Of a stretch of 64,000 bases of DNA, positions 9,022 to 17,298 are shown piece by piece. A program made the translations under genes and the position numbers. Under the pieces are notes generated by a model that saw nothing but the letters and a program-made list of their open reading frames with translations, ran no database searches and had not been told where the DNA came from. Position 1 is the stretch's first letter; each line of letters opens with the position of its first letter. This DNA is from Microbacterium indicum DSM 19969 (GTDB taxonomy: Bacteria; Actinomycetota; Actinomycetes; Actinomycetales; Microbacteriaceae): contig NZ_AULR01000016.1 of assembly GCF_000422385.1 (NCBI RefSeq), positions 1-64,000 on the forward strand, read 5' to 3'.

Positions 9022-9369
9022 TCAGGAGAAGACCACCTGCGTCGACGTCAGCGCCTGCACGTCGAGCCAGAACACGCCCGTGAGCGCGAGCCCCGTGAGC
9101 AGCATGAGGCCGAGGGCCCAGAGCGCGCGCCCGCGCCCGAGGATCGCCGACGCCGCGTACGAGACGACGGGAACGACCATCGTCATGATCATGGCGATCC
9201 AGGCGACGGGGGTGAGGGATCCGCCGTAGGCCGACGCCGTCGACGCCATGACGATGAGATAGGTGATCCCCGCCCAGATCGCGTAGGCGTAGAGGACGCC
9301 GAACACGATGAAGACGACGCCGCGGAGCCAGATCGGCGCGGCGCGGCGCGCCGCGGTCTCGGTCGCCAT
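9022..9369 (-). CDS. small membrane protein, function unknown
   Basis: 115 residues with three or four hydrophobic segments (from GVVFIVFGVLYAYAIWAGI at about 17 to GLMLLTGLALTGVFWLDV near 86-103) and no recognised catalytic motif. I do not recognise the family. The ATG overlaps the stop of the upstream membrane protein as TGATG, so translation is probably coupled and the two proteins are likely to work together. A GGAGG lies just upstream of the start. Topology suggests an inner-membrane protein with a short cytoplasmic N-terminus. Confidence 0.72.
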   Translation of the reverse strand: MATETAARRAAPIWLRGVVFIVFGVLYAYAIWAGITYLIVMASTASAYGGSLTPVAWIAMIMTMVVPVVSYAASAILGRGRALWALGLMLLTGLALTGVFWLDVQALTSTQVVFS

Positions 9370-9842
9370 CAGATGCCTCCCACCATGGCGAAGGGCCACG
9401 GGATCGTGAGCAGGGCCCCGACCGCGAGCGCGAGGAAGCGCGCCCCCGCCGAACGGTTGCGCGTGAGCCAGAGCGTCGCGACGAACCACACGATGGGCGC
9501 CGCGATCGCGAGGATCATGCTCGCGAGGAACATGACGTCGGCCGAGGTGCTCGTCGCCTGCTCGATCCAGGCGAGGAGGCGCGTGGATCCGAGGACCCAT
9601 CCGGCGGTCCACAGCGCGTAGACGCCGCCGAGGATCCCGTAGCCCACGAGCGCGAGGTTCCCGGGGCCCGAGGGCTCCTCATCGGCGTCCTCGTCGTCCC
9701 CCGCCTCGTCCTCGTCGGGATCCGGCTGGAGCTCGGGCGGGAGATCGCCCTCGGGCTCGACCGTCTCTTCGTCCGAACGGACCTGCAGGGTCGGGTCGTC
9801 GTCTCCGCCCCAGCTCAGTGCGTCGTCGTCGCGCGAGGCCAT
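9369..9842 (-). CDS. small membrane protein with acidic N-terminal extension
   Basis: 157 residues. The first 60 or so are extremely rich in Asp and Glu (repeated DDDDP, EPEGD, DEDEAGDDEDADEE runs) and should be disordered. The rest forms three hydrophobic segments (LALVGYGILGGVYALW, DVMFLASMILAIAAPIVWFV, FLALAVGALLTIPWPFAMV). No family is recognised. It lies 4 nt downstream of prfB and is coupled to the next small membrane protein by a TGATG overlap, so prfB and these two genes probably form one transcript. Confidence 0.72.
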   Translation of the reverse strand: MASRDDDALSWGGDDDPTLQVRSDEETVEPEGDLPPELQPDPDEDEAGDDEDADEEPSGPGNLALVGYGILGGVYALWTAGWVLGSTRLLAWIEQATSTSADVMFLASMILAIAAPIVWFVATLWLTRNRSAGARFLALAVGALLTIPWPFAMVGGI

Positions 9843-9846
9843 GCGA

Positions 9847-10956
9847 TCAGTCGTCGCTCTTGCGCTTGCGCCAGCGGATCCCGGCGTTGATGAAGCCGTC
9901 GATGTCGCCGTCGAAGACCGTCGCCGGGTTGCCGACCTCGTAGCCCGTGCGGAGGTCCTTCACGAGCTGCTGGCCGTAGAGGAAGTAGGAGCGCATCTGG
10001 TCGCCCCAGCTCGCCGTGATCGTGCCGGCGAGCTCCTTCTTCTTCGCGGCCTCCTCTTCCTTCTGCAGCAGGAGGAGGCGGGTCTGCAGGACGCGCATCG
10101 CGGCGGCGCGGTTCTGGATCTGCGACTTCTCGTTCTGCATCGAGACGACGATGCCGGTCGGGAGGTGCGTCAGGCGGACGGCGGAGTCGGTCGTGTTGAC
10201 CGACTGGCCGCCGGGGCCCGACGAGCGGAAGACGTCGACGCGGATGTCGTTCTCGGGGATGTCGACCTCCTGCGCCTCCTCCATGACGGGGATGACCTCG
10301 ACGGCGGCGAACGACGTCTGGCGCTTGTCGGCGGATCCGAAGGGGCTGATGCGGGCGAGGCGGTGCGTTCCGGCCTCGACCGAGAGCGTGCCGTAGGTGT
10401 AGGGCGCGTCGATCTCGAAGGTCGCCGACTTGATGCCGGCGCCCTCGGCGTAGGACGTGTCGAGGACCTTGGCCGTGAAGCCGCTGCGCTCGGCCCAGCG
10501 CAGGTACATGCGCATGAGCATCTCCGCGAAGTCGGTCGCGTCGTCGCCGCCCGCGCCCGAGCGGATCGTCACGACGGCGCCGCGCGCGTCGTACTCGCCG
10601 TCGAGGAGGGTCTGCACCTCGAGGTCGCTCACGACCTTCTCGAGGGCGGCGAGCTCGGTGCGCGCCTCGGCGGCCGTGTCCTCGTCCTCCATCTCGTTGG
10701 CGAGGTCGACCATGACCTCGAGGTCGTCGAGCCGCGAGCCGACGCGGTCGACCTTCGCGACCTGGGACTTCGCGTGGCTCAGCGCGCTCGTGACCTTCTG
10801 CGCGTTGGCCTGGTCGCTCCACAGGTCGGGGTCGGCGGCCCGCTGCTCGAGGCGCTCGATCTCGGCGTGCAGGGCATCGACGTCGACCACCTCTCGGATG
10901 TTGTCGTAGGTGGTGCGCAGCGACTGGATGTCGGCGGACAGATCGAGCTCAAGCAT
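9847..10956 (-). CDS. prfB: peptide chain release factor 2
   Basis: 369-residue RF2, which reads UGA/UAA stop codons and triggers peptidyl-tRNA hydrolysis. The anticodon-like SPF tripeptide is at 204-206 and the catalytic GGQ at 249-251 (SGPGGQSVNTTDSAVRL). The frame is continuous from the ATG at 10954-10956; there is no autoregulatory +1 frameshift site of the E. coli kind. TAGGCT lies 8 nt upstream of the ATG and no ribosome-binding site is evident, so the mRNA is probably leaderless. A divergent MFS gene starts 62 nt away. Confidence 0.97.
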   Translation of the reverse strand: MLELDLSADIQSLRTTYDNIREVVDVDALHAEIERLEQRAADPDLWSDQANAQKVTSALSHAKSQVAKVDRVGSRLDDLEVMVDLANEMEDEDTAAEARTELAALEKVVSDLEVQTLLDGEYDARGAVVTIRSGAGGDDATDFAEMLMRMYLRWAERSGFTAKVLDTSYAEGAGIKSATFEIDAPYTYGTLSVEAGTHRLARISPFGSADKRQTSFAAVEVIPVMEEAQEVDIPENDIRVDVFRSSGPGGQSVNTTDSAVRLTHLPTGIVVSMQNEKSQIQNRAAAMRVLQTRLLLLQKEEEAAKKKELAGTITASWGDQMRSYFLYGQQLVKDLRTGYEVGNPATVFDGDIDGFINAGIRWRKRKSDD

Positions 10957-10964
10957 GACGGCTC

Positions 10965-10970
10965 AGCCTA
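10965..10970 (-). promoter_or_regulatory. -10 element of prfB (leaderless type)
   Basis: TAGGCT on the minus strand, 8 nt before the ATG of prfB. Confidence 0.45.
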
Positions 10971-11004
10971 TCGCGTCCGTGTTCGGAGCGAGGTGGGTGC
11001 CGGG

Positions 11005-11010
11005 TAACGT
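11005..11010 (+). promoter_or_regulatory. -10 element of divergent MFS gene (leaderless type)
   Basis: TAACGT, 8 nt before the ATG at 11019. It lies back to back with the prfB -10 element, so the 62-bp spacer holds two divergent promoters. Confidence 0.45.
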
Positions 11011-11018
11011 AGGCCGAG

Positions 11019-12275
11019 ATGAGCCCGAAGCGTGGATCCGCAGCCGACGCGATCTTCCGATACGGGCCCATGGTCTACGCCCCGACCGCGATCTACTCGA
11101 TGGGCCAGGGCGCCGTCGTGCCCGTGCTGCCGTCGATCTCGACCGGGCTCGGCGCGCCCCTGTGGGTCGCCGCCCTCGTCGCGGCGGCGCTGCCGGTCGG
11201 TCAGCTCGCGGGGAACATGCCGGCCGGGGTCCTCGTCGGGCGGGTCGGCGAGCGGAGGGCGATGATCCTCGCGTCGGCAGTCTCGTCGCTCGGGATCCTC
11301 GCGATGGTCCTGGCGCCGACGATCGGGGTCCTGGGGCTCGCGGTGCTCGTCCTCGGGGCGTGCGGCTCGGTCTTCGCGCTCGCGCGGCACGCGTTCATGA
11401 CGGCGCGGGTGCCGCTCGCCTACCGCGCCCGCGCGCTCTCGCTCGTCGGCGGGTCGTTCCGGCTCGGAACCTTCACGGGGCCGCTCATGGCCGCCGGCCT
11501 CATCGCCCTCACCGGCAGCGAGCACTCGACGATCTGGTTCTTCCTCGCCTGCGCGGTCGGCGTGGGGCTGCTCGTGCTCTTCGGGCCCGACCCCGAGGCC
11601 GTCCCGGCGGATCCGCGTCCCGCGACGGGCGCCGTGCCCGTGATCGTCCCTCGTGAGGGCCTCTTCGCGACGACCCGGCGGCACCGGGGCGTGCTCGCAC
11701 GGCTCGGCCTCGCGGCGGCCTCGCTCGCGGCCGTCCGCGCCGGGCGGCAGGCGATCTTCCCCGTGTGGGGCGTCTCGATCGGCATGGACCCCGCGTCGAT
11801 CGCGCTCTTCGTCGGCATCGCGGGAGGCGCCGAGTTCGCGCTGTTCTATGCGAGCGGCCAGATCATGGACCGCTTCGGCCGCATCTGGGCGAGTGTTCCC
11901 TCCCAGCTGCTCATGAGCGCCTCGCTCCTCGTCCTGACCTTCACGCACGACCTCGACGCCGCCGAGGTGTGGTTCGCGGTCTGCGTCATCGCGGTCGGCA
12001 TCGGCAACGGCCTCTCGTCGGGCGTGCTGCTCACCCTCGGGTCCGACGTCGCGCCGCGGCACAACACCGCGTCCTTCCTCGGGGCCTGGCGCACCATGAC
12101 CGACGGGGGCGCGTCGCTCACGCCCGTCCTCGTGTCGGCCATCACGGCCGTGGCCTCGATCGCGTTCGCCTCGGGCATCGTGGCCCTCATCGGCCTCGCG
12201 GGCGCCGCGGCCTTCATCCGGTGGATCCCGCGCTACTCCCCGCATTCTCGCCCGGACCCCGAGGCCCAGAGTTAG
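11019..12275 (+). CDS. MFS transporter
   Basis: 418-residue, 12-segment major facilitator. The pattern includes GQLAGNMPAGVLVGRVGERRAM (a variant of motif A between helices 2 and 3) and a second-half counterpart YASGQIMDRFGRIWASVP. Substrate is unknown; the overall type resembles predicted efflux carriers of actinobacteria. TAACGT lies 8 nt before the ATG, giving a probable leaderless transcript divergent from prfB. It ends 8 nt from the convergent end of the Tad locus. Confidence 0.85.
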   Translation: MSPKRGSAADAIFRYGPMVYAPTAIYSMGQGAVVPVLPSISTGLGAPLWVAALVAAALPVGQLAGNMPAGVLVGRVGERRAMILASAVSSLGILAMVLAPTIGVLGLAVLVLGACGSVFALARHAFMTARVPLAYRARALSLVGGSFRLGTFTGPLMAAGLIALTGSEHSTIWFFLACAVGVGLLVLFGPDPEAVPADPRPATGAVPVIVPREGLFATTRRHRGVLARLGLAAASLAAVRAGRQAIFPVWGVSIGMDPASIALFVGIAGGAEFALFYASGQIMDRFGRIWASVPSQLLMSASLLVLTFTHDLDAAEVWFAVCVIAVGIGNGLSSGVLLTLGSDVAPRHNTASFLGAWRTMTDGGASLTPVLVSAITAVASIAFASGIVALIGLAGAAAFIRWIPRYSPHSRPDPEAQS

Positions 12276-12283
12276 GGCGAGGG

Positions 12284-12691
12284 CTAGGGCGCGAGGCTCG
12301 AGCGGCTCGTCGCGCGGGACTCGAGCGCGACGGCACCCGGCGCCGCGAAGCCCAGGAGGAACGGGTGCCACTCGGCGCGGATCGTCACGCGCGCCGATGC
12401 CGCGTCGGCGGTGTCGACGGAGACGAGCTCGGCCTCGGTCGGCGAGACCGCGAGGACCTCGAGCGCCTGGTCGGCCGCCTCGTCGCGGTCGAGGGCGATC
12501 CGCACGCCGTCGCCCGACGCGACGATGTCGAATCCGTCCGCCGCGGCGAGCGCAGCCGCCGAGGCGAGCCCGTCGAGCTCCTTCCGAGCGAGGTAGAGCG
12601 ACGTCGCGTTGACGCAGACGAGGACGAGCGCGAGGCAGAGCGCGACGTAGGCGACGATGAGGGGCAGCACGCTGCCTTCGTCGTCGCTCAC
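12284..12691 (-). CDS. TadE-like pseudopilin, Rv3654c type
   Basis: 135 residues with a short N-terminal tail ending SDDEGSVLPLIVAYVALCLA, a single hydrophobic segment (about 8-30) and a periplasm-facing remainder. This is the last gene of the Tad locus and corresponds in position to mycobacterial Rv3654c, often annotated as a helicase/secretion-neighbourhood TadE-like protein. The start is GTG at 12689-12691, overlapping the previous stop as GTGA. It is probably a minor pseudopilin embedded in the membrane and processed at the glycine before the hydrophobic stretch, although the cleavage is inferred. Confidence 0.78.
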   Translation of the reverse strand: MSDDEGSVLPLIVAYVALCLALVLVCVNATSLYLARKELDGLASAAALAAADGFDIVASGDGVRIALDRDEAADQALEVLAVSPTEAELVSVDTADAASARVTIRAEWHPFLLGFAAPGAVALESRATSRSSLAP

Positions 12692-13119
12692 GGCGCCTCC
12701 CACAGCCGCGAGACCTTGGCGGTCGCGGTCGCGTCGACGGGGACCGACAGGGCGTCGCCGATCCCGAAGGCCTCGGGGACGAGCGGGAGGTCGACCAGGT
12801 GGCCGACCGTGACGACGACGGTGGATCCTGCAGACGGGCACGCGGCCGCCGCGGGCGTGCAGGCGACGCGCATGTCGAGGGATCCGGGATCGATGCCGTA
12901 GTCGGCGGCGACGGTGCGGAGGACGAGGTCGGGGTCGGTGTGCGTCGTCAGGGCGCGGGCGACGAAGCGCGCGGCGGCCTCCGCGGCGAGCGCCGCGTTC
13001 TGCACCTCGCCGAGCGCGACGACGAGGTACACGAGCGGGACGAGCAGCAGGACGCCCGCGGTGAGGAACTCGAGCGACGCGCTGCCGTCGTCGTCATCCC
13101 ACGGTCTCGACGGGAGCAT
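12688..13119 (-). CDS. TadE-family pseudopilin
   Basis: 143 residues beginning MLPSRPWDDDDGSASLEFLT. The acidic stretch followed by GSASLEF and then a hydrophobic helix (about 19-40) is the TadE/F signature, with a glutamate five residues into the helix. The C-terminal domain has two cysteines (ACTPAAAAC) that may form a disulphide. The ATG at 13119 makes a 26-nt overlap with the upstream TadE gene; no later in-frame start retains the signature. The downstream gene begins inside its stop codon (GTGA). Confidence 0.78.
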   Translation of the reverse strand: MLPSRPWDDDDGSASLEFLTAGVLLLVPLVYLVVALGEVQNAALAAEAAARFVARALTTHTDPDLVLRTVAADYGIDPGSLDMRVACTPAAAACPSAGSTVVVTVGHLVDLPLVPEAFGIGDALSVPVDATATAKVSRLWEAP

Positions 13120-13483
13120 GTGCCACGGCCTCCGTTCCCTCGGGGGCTCCGACGAGCCCGATGATCGGGAGGGTCGCGCGCAGCGTGACGACGACCATCC
13201 GGGCACCGCCCGCGACCGTCTCCTCGACGACGACGGCGTCGAGGACGTCGGCGCCGAGCGCGCGGGTCACGGCATCGCGCGCACGGCTCTCCCCCGCCGC
13301 GAGGTCGACGTCGGCGAGCGCCGCGTAGTGGGCGGCCTCGACCGCCGCGTCCTGCACGACGTTGCGCACGTACACCGCGAAGCCGAGCTGCATCACCGCG
13401 AGCGTCAACGCCGTGAGAAGCGCGGAGACCATCACGAACTCGGCGGGCGCCGATCCGCGCTCGCCACGGGGGTCGACGTGCAT
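13094..13483 (-). CDS. TadE-family pseudopilin
   Basis: 129 residues starting MHVDPRGERGSAPAEFVMV. The GSAPAEF sequence, then a hydrophobic helix and a conserved NVVQDAAVEAAHYAAL segment, are characteristic of TadE. The ATG (13481-13483) overlaps the stop of the preceding 70-residue gene as TGATG, so translation is coupled. A longer frame upstream lies inside that gene and is rejected. Position corresponds to mycobacterial Rv3655c. Confidence 0.82.
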   Translation of the reverse strand: MHVDPRGERGSAPAEFVMVSALLTALTLAVMQLGFAVYVRNVVQDAAVEAAHYAALADVDLAAGESRARDAVTRALGADVLDAVVVEETVAGGARMVVVTLRATLPIIGLVGAPEGTEAVAHAPVETVG

Positions 13484-13695
13484 CACATGCCGGTCACGCG
13501 GTCGATCGCCTGCTCGAACACGCCCGTCAGGGTCGGCCCGGCGAGGGCCCAAATCACGACGACGAGGCCCGCCGTCATGAGCGTGATGAGCACCCAGCCC
13601 GGCACGTCACCGCGCTCCTCGCTCGCGAGGTCGCCCCAGGCGGTGCGGAGGCGGATGAGGCGGGCACGGGCCCGCGTGTGGATTCGTTCGATCAT
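13483..13695 (-). CDS. Flp-pilin-like small membrane protein of the Tad locus
   Basis: 70 residues: a basic N-terminus (RTRARARLIRLR), then SEERGDVPGWVLITLMTAGL and one hydrophobic helix (about 32-55). The position between tadC and tadE is that of the Flp pilin (DUF4244, Rv3656c) in mycobacteria. The sequence does not show the canonical GxxxxEY cleavage site, having GDVPGW in that place instead. It is probably the major pilin-like subunit or a replacement for it. The gene lies 20 nt upstream of nothing else coding before tadC's stop at 13716, which precedes it in transcription order. Confidence 0.68.
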   Translation of the reverse strand: MIERIHTRARARLIRLRTAWGDLASEERGDVPGWVLITLMTAGLVVVIWALAGPTLTGVFEQAIDRVTGM

Positions 13696-13715
13696 GGTGC
13701 TTTCCTTTCGTAGGG

Positions 13716-14660
13716 TCAGAACCCGAGCCGCAGCATGGCGATGCCCGGGAAGATGGCGAAGAGGACGCTGAGGGGCAGCAAGCCGAACACGAGCGGGATC
13801 ATCATGAAGATCTCCTTGCGCCCGGCCTGCTCGATGAGGGTGCGCTGCGCCTGCTCGCGCGCGTCGGCCGCCTGCGCCTGGAGCGTCTGCGCGAGCGGGG
13901 ATCCGCGGTCGATCGCCGCGACGACGTGGTCGACCGCGCGAGTCAGGACGGGTGCGTCGAGGCGCCGCGCCATCGCTCCGAGCGCGTCGGTGAGCGTCGC
14001 ACCGGTGTCGACCTCGACCGTGACGGCGCGCAACTCGGCCGTGAGCTCACCCGACCCGACCTGCGCGACCCGCCGCACGCTGCCGAGCACGCCCTCGCCC
14101 GCCGCGAGGCAGAGCGAGAGGAACTCGAGGACGGTCGGGAGCTCCTCGCCGATGCGGGCGACGCGCGCCTTGGCCTGCGACGAGAGCATCATGTCGCTCC
14201 CGATCGCGCCCGCGACCGCGCCGACGACCGGGAGGACGACCGACGGGGGCTGAAAGCGCCCCGCGACGATCACGGCGCCGAGGAGGACGGCCCCGAACGC
14301 CGCGCCGACGAGCCCCCAGGCGAGCTGATCGCCCCGGAAGGCGGCGACGTCTCCCCCGCGGCCCGCCTGTTGGAGCCGGCGCTCGATCGACGCGCTCGTG
14401 CCGAGACGCAGAGCGAACCGGCGCTGCGCCCGGCGCCACACGCCGCCCGCGCCGCGCGCGAGCACGGCCGTGGGGTCGACGACGCGCACGGGCAGGCTGC
14501 GACCGGCGGGATCGGTGACGTCGCGCACGTAGGGACCGACGCGGTCGACGAGCGCGGGCGCCCGCCAGGACGGGAGCGCGGCGAGCGCGAGCCACGCCCC
14601 GCATCCGAGGGCGCCGCCGAGCAGCACCGCGAGTGCGACGTCGGTGATCGCGACCGTCAC
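13716..14660 (-). CDS. tadC: Tad pilus platform protein TadC-like (type II secretion F domain)
   Basis: 314 residues with N-terminal hydrophobic segments, a cytoplasmic T2SSF domain (EELPTVLEFLSLCLAAGEGV, about 185-205, then MARRLDAPVLTRAVDHVVAAI), and two C-terminal transmembrane helices ending MLRLGF. It should form, with TadB, the inner-membrane platform driven by TadA. The GTG start at 14658-14660 overlaps the tadB stop (GTGA). A much longer upstream frame exists but runs antisense-like through tadB and is rejected. Assignment TadC rather than TadB is from gene order. Confidence 0.85.
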   Translation of the reverse strand: MTVAITDVALAVLLGGALGCGAWLALAALPSWRAPALVDRVGPYVRDVTDPAGRSLPVRVVDPTAVLARGAGGVWRRAQRRFALRLGTSASIERRLQQAGRGGDVAAFRGDQLAWGLVGAAFGAVLLGAVIVAGRFQPPSVVLPVVGAVAGAIGSDMMLSSQAKARVARIGEELPTVLEFLSLCLAAGEGVLGSVRRVAQVGSGELTAELRAVTVEVDTGATLTDALGAMARRLDAPVLTRAVDHVVAAIDRGSPLAQTLQAQAADAREQAQRTLIEQAGRKEIFMMIPLVFGLLPLSVLFAIFPGIAMLRLGF

Positions 14661-15529
14661 GCGAACCACCTCCGCGGCTCGGGCAGGCGGCCGACGCGGA
14701 TCATCGCGCGATACGACGCGATCGAGACGACGGCGCCGACGACGATGATCGTCACCCCCGTCGGAGACGCGTACGCCTCGGCTCCCTCGGGGCGCAGCGA
14801 CAGCATGCCGAGGATCACCCACGGCGCGACGACCCCCAGGATCGCGGCGCCCCGCGTCCACGACTGCCGCGACTCGACCTCGGCGCGCAGCGCGGTGTCC
14901 TGCCGGATCGAGACCGAGAGGGCGCGGAGCACCCCGACGAGCTCGGTCCCGCCGACCTCGCGCGCCATGCGCAGCGTCTCGACGATCCGGTCGGCCATGG
15001 GATCGGCGAGCACCTGCTTCAGGCGGTCGATGCTCGACCCGAAATGACCCGAAGCCCGCATGTCGCGCGCGAAGCGATCGAAGGCGGGACGCAGCGCCGG
15101 CGGCGCCGACTCGGCGAGCCCCGACACCGCGTCGGGGAGCGAGAGCCCCGCTCGCACGGACCCGACGAGCAGGTCGCACACGTCGGGCCAGAGCGCCCGG
15201 CGGGCCCGCAGCAGCCGCGCGACGCGGCCGCGCAGCCAGAGCACGGGCGCGGCCGCCGCCGCGAGGGCGGCGAGGAGCGCGAGGACGCCCGCGCCCGTGA
15301 CGAGCCACGCAATCGCCGCGGCCGCGAGGGCGAGACCGCCCATCCACACGGCGAGGACGCGCGGGGCGACGTGGGCGAAGCCCGCTCGGCCCAGGAGCGC
15401 CTCGGCCCGCCGTTCGATCTCGTGCGACCGGCGCGGGCCGCGCCCCGACGCGCGATCGCGCGGCCACAGCCACGGCGACGCGACGAGCACGACGCCGGCG
15501 GCGAGCAGGACTCCGAGGATCGCGGTCAT
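14657..15529 (-). CDS. tadB: Tad pilus platform protein TadB-like (type II secretion F domain)
   Basis: 290 residues: one N-terminal helix, a helical pair near 60-100 (rich in Ala), a T2SSF cytoplasmic domain (WPDVCDLLVGSVRAGLSLPDAV, about 114-135), and two C-terminal helices (GAAILGVVAPWVILGMLSL, VTIIVVGAVVSIASY). Pairs with TadC in the membrane platform. The ATG at 15527-15529 overlaps the tadA stop by 4 nt (ATGA). Confidence 0.87.
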   Translation of the reverse strand: MTAILGVLLAAGVVLVASPWLWPRDRASGRGPRRSHEIERRAEALLGRAGFAHVAPRVLAVWMGGLALAAAAIAWLVTGAGVLALLAALAAAAAPVLWLRGRVARLLRARRALWPDVCDLLVGSVRAGLSLPDAVSGLAESAPPALRPAFDRFARDMRASGHFGSSIDRLKQVLADPMADRIVETLRMAREVGGTELVGVLRALSVSIRQDTALRAEVESRQSWTRGAAILGVVAPWVILGMLSLRPEGAEAYASPTGVTIIVVGAVVSIASYRAMIRVGRLPEPRRWFA

Positions 15530-16734
15530 GCCGCACGCTCCGCGATCCGCTGCGACCGCCGCGGGCCCGGCCGCGGATCGCCCTCCGTGAGGGGCTCGGC
15601 GCGGAACACCTCGCGCGTCTCGGCGGCGCCCGCGACGACCCGCCCCGTCGGCTCGACGATCTCGGACACGTACCGGCGCCCGTCGTCGTCGCGCGTGCAG
15701 TGGATCACGAGGTCAAGCGACGAGGCGACCGCGGGGAGGACGAAGTCGCGGTCGATGTTGCGGCCCGCCAGCAGCGGCAACGCCGAGAGCTTCACGAGCG
15801 CGTCGTCGGCGGAGTTCGCGTGGATCGTCGCGGCGCCCGGAAGCCCCGTGTTGAGGGCGAGGAGCAGGTCGAGCGCCTCGGCGTCGCGCACCTCGCCGAT
15901 CACGAGCCGGTCGGGCCGCATGCGCAGCGACTCCTTCACGAGCCGCCGCAGCGTGATCTCTCCCGTGCCCTCGAGGCTCGGCTGCCTGCCCTGCAGCGCG
16001 ACGAGGTCGGGCGCGTCGATCGACAGCTCGAACGTCTCCTCGACCGTGACGATCCGCTGGTCGGGCCGGCAGGCCGACACGAGCGCGCCGAGCATCGTCG
16101 TCTTGCCCGCGTGCGTCGCGCCCGAGACGAGCACCGACTTCCCCGCCCGCATCGCGGATCCGAGCATGCGCGCGACGTCGCCCGGGAGCGACCCGAGCCC
16201 GACGAGAGCGTCGAGCGAGCGCACGCCGGGAACGAATTTTCTGAGGTTCAGAGCCCAGTGACCGCGGGCGATCCCGGCGAGGACGACGTGCAGGCGGGAG
16301 CCGTCGGGCAGCGACGCGTCGACGAACGGCTGGCTGAGATCGATGCGCCGCCCGGTCGTGTGCAGCATGCGCTCGACGATGTCGCGCACCTGGTCGTCGG
16401 TCATCTCGAGCGGGACCCGCTCGGAGACGCCGGCCCGCGCGACGAACGCATCGTCGGGCCCGTTGAGCCAGATCTCCTCGATCTCGTCGTCGTCGATGAG
16501 CGGCTGCAGCGGGCCGTACCCCGCGACCGTCGCGACGACCCGCCGCACGCACTCGTCGGCGTCGTCGATCAGCCGATCGCCGCGCGCGAGCGCGTAGTCG
16601 TTGTGGCGGCGGACCTCGGCGAGCGCGATGCGCCGCACCTCGTCGGCCGTGACGTCGGCGCGGCCCAGCCGGACGTGGTCGTCGCGGACGCGCTCTCGCA
16701 CCCGCTCGATGATCGCCTGCTGTTCCGTCGCCAT
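15526..16734 (-). CDS. tadA: TadA/CpaF-type secretion ATPase
   Basis: 402-residue hexameric ATPase of the type II/IV secretion superfamily. An N-terminal domain (about 1-150) contains GYGPLQPLIDDDEIEEIWLN. The Walker A is GATHAGKT (205-212), followed by an Asp box and the Walker B region DRLVIGEVRDAEALDLL. It powers pilus assembly through TadB/TadC. It is the first gene of the Tad run. No TadZ/Ssd homologue lies upstream, where mycobacteria have one; instead there is a 70-nt gap and then the phosphatase gene. An AGCATG-complement (CATGCT) 6 nt before the ATG could be a weak -10 element. Confidence 0.92.
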   Translation of the reverse strand: MATEQQAIIERVRERVRDDHVRLGRADVTADEVRRIALAEVRRHNDYALARGDRLIDDADECVRRVVATVAGYGPLQPLIDDDEIEEIWLNGPDDAFVARAGVSERVPLEMTDDQVRDIVERMLHTTGRRIDLSQPFVDASLPDGSRLHVVLAGIARGHWALNLRKFVPGVRSLDALVGLGSLPGDVARMLGSAMRAGKSVLVSGATHAGKTTMLGALVSACRPDQRIVTVEETFELSIDAPDLVALQGRQPSLEGTGEITLRRLVKESLRMRPDRLVIGEVRDAEALDLLLALNTGLPGAATIHANSADDALVKLSALPLLAGRNIDRDFVLPAVASSLDLVIHCTRDDDGRRYVSEIVEPTGRVVAGAAETREVFRAEPLTEGDPRPGPRRSQRIAERAA

Positions 16735-16786
16735 CCGGACAGCATGGCGGATTCCGCGGATCGGCCTCGAAAGTTATCCACAGGAC

Positions 16787-16801
16787 GGGCGGAACCCGCC
16801 C
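16787..16801 (-). terminator. possible terminator of the phosphatase gene
   Basis: GGGCGG (16787-16792) and CCGCCC (16796-16801) form a 6-bp GC-rich stem with a 3-nt loop, 3 nt beyond the phosphatase stop. There is no T-tract, so the call is weak. Confidence 0.28.
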
Positions 16802-16804
16802 TGA

Positions 16805-17278
16805 TCAGCCCTTTCCAAGGGTTCGGATCGCCGCCACGACGCCGTCCGCCCCCTGCTCGACGAGGTCGAGCGTCTCCTCGAAGTCGCTCGCGTCGCCGTA
16901 CCAGGGGTCCGAGACGTCCTCCGAGGAGGCCCCGGGGACGAACTCCATCCAGAGGCGCACGCGCTCGGGATCCGCGCCCCGGCGGACGAGCGCTGCCCGG
17001 TGCTGCCGCGTCATCGCGAGGAGGAGATCGGCCGCGAGGTCGTCGGCGCCGACCCAGCGCGCGGTGCGGTCGGGAACCGCGTATCCGCGCGCCCCGAGGG
17101 CCCGCGCCGCGCGCCGGTCGATGGGGTTCCCGAGCTCCTCGGAGCTGATGCCAGCCGATGCGACGTGCGCCTCGACGCCCGCATCCGCGAGCCGGTCGCG
17201 GAGCACGACCTCGCCCATCGGCGAGCGGCAGATGTTGCCCGTGCAGACCACCACGATGTTCGGCTTCGCGTCACTCAC
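16805..17278 (-). CDS. low-molecular-weight protein-tyrosine phosphatase
   Basis: 157 residues. The P-loop C12-T-G-N-I-C17-R18-S matches the CX5R(S) signature. The general-acid aspartate lies in VSDPWYGD (about 121-128), as in LMW-PTPs. It should dephosphorylate tyrosine (or low-molecular phosphate esters) in the cytoplasm; actinobacterial homologues are often linked to polysaccharide export, but no such gene is adjacent. The start is GTG at 17276-17278, with TAGCCT 6 nt upstream (17285-17290), a probable leaderless start. Confidence 0.92.
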   Translation of the reverse strand: MSDAKPNIVVVCTGNICRSPMGEVVLRDRLADAGVEAHVASAGISSEELGNPIDRRAARALGARGYAVPDRTARWVGADDLAADLLLAMTRQHRAALVRRGADPERVRLWMEFVPGASSEDVSDPWYGDASDFEETLDLVEQGADGVVAAIRTLGKG

Positions 17279-17284
17279 CCCTCT

Positions 17285-17290
17285 AGGCTA
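17285..17290 (-). promoter_or_regulatory. -10 element of the phosphatase gene (leaderless type)
   Basis: TAGCCT on the minus strand, 6 nt before the GTG start. It lies only 8 nt from the divergent tRNA-Leu. Confidence 0.45.
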
Positions 17291-17298
17291 GAAGCCGC

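Noticed and set aside
9847..10956. Programmed frameshift in prfB
   Set aside because: The reading frame is uninterrupted from the ATG to the stop, with no in-frame UGA near codon 25.
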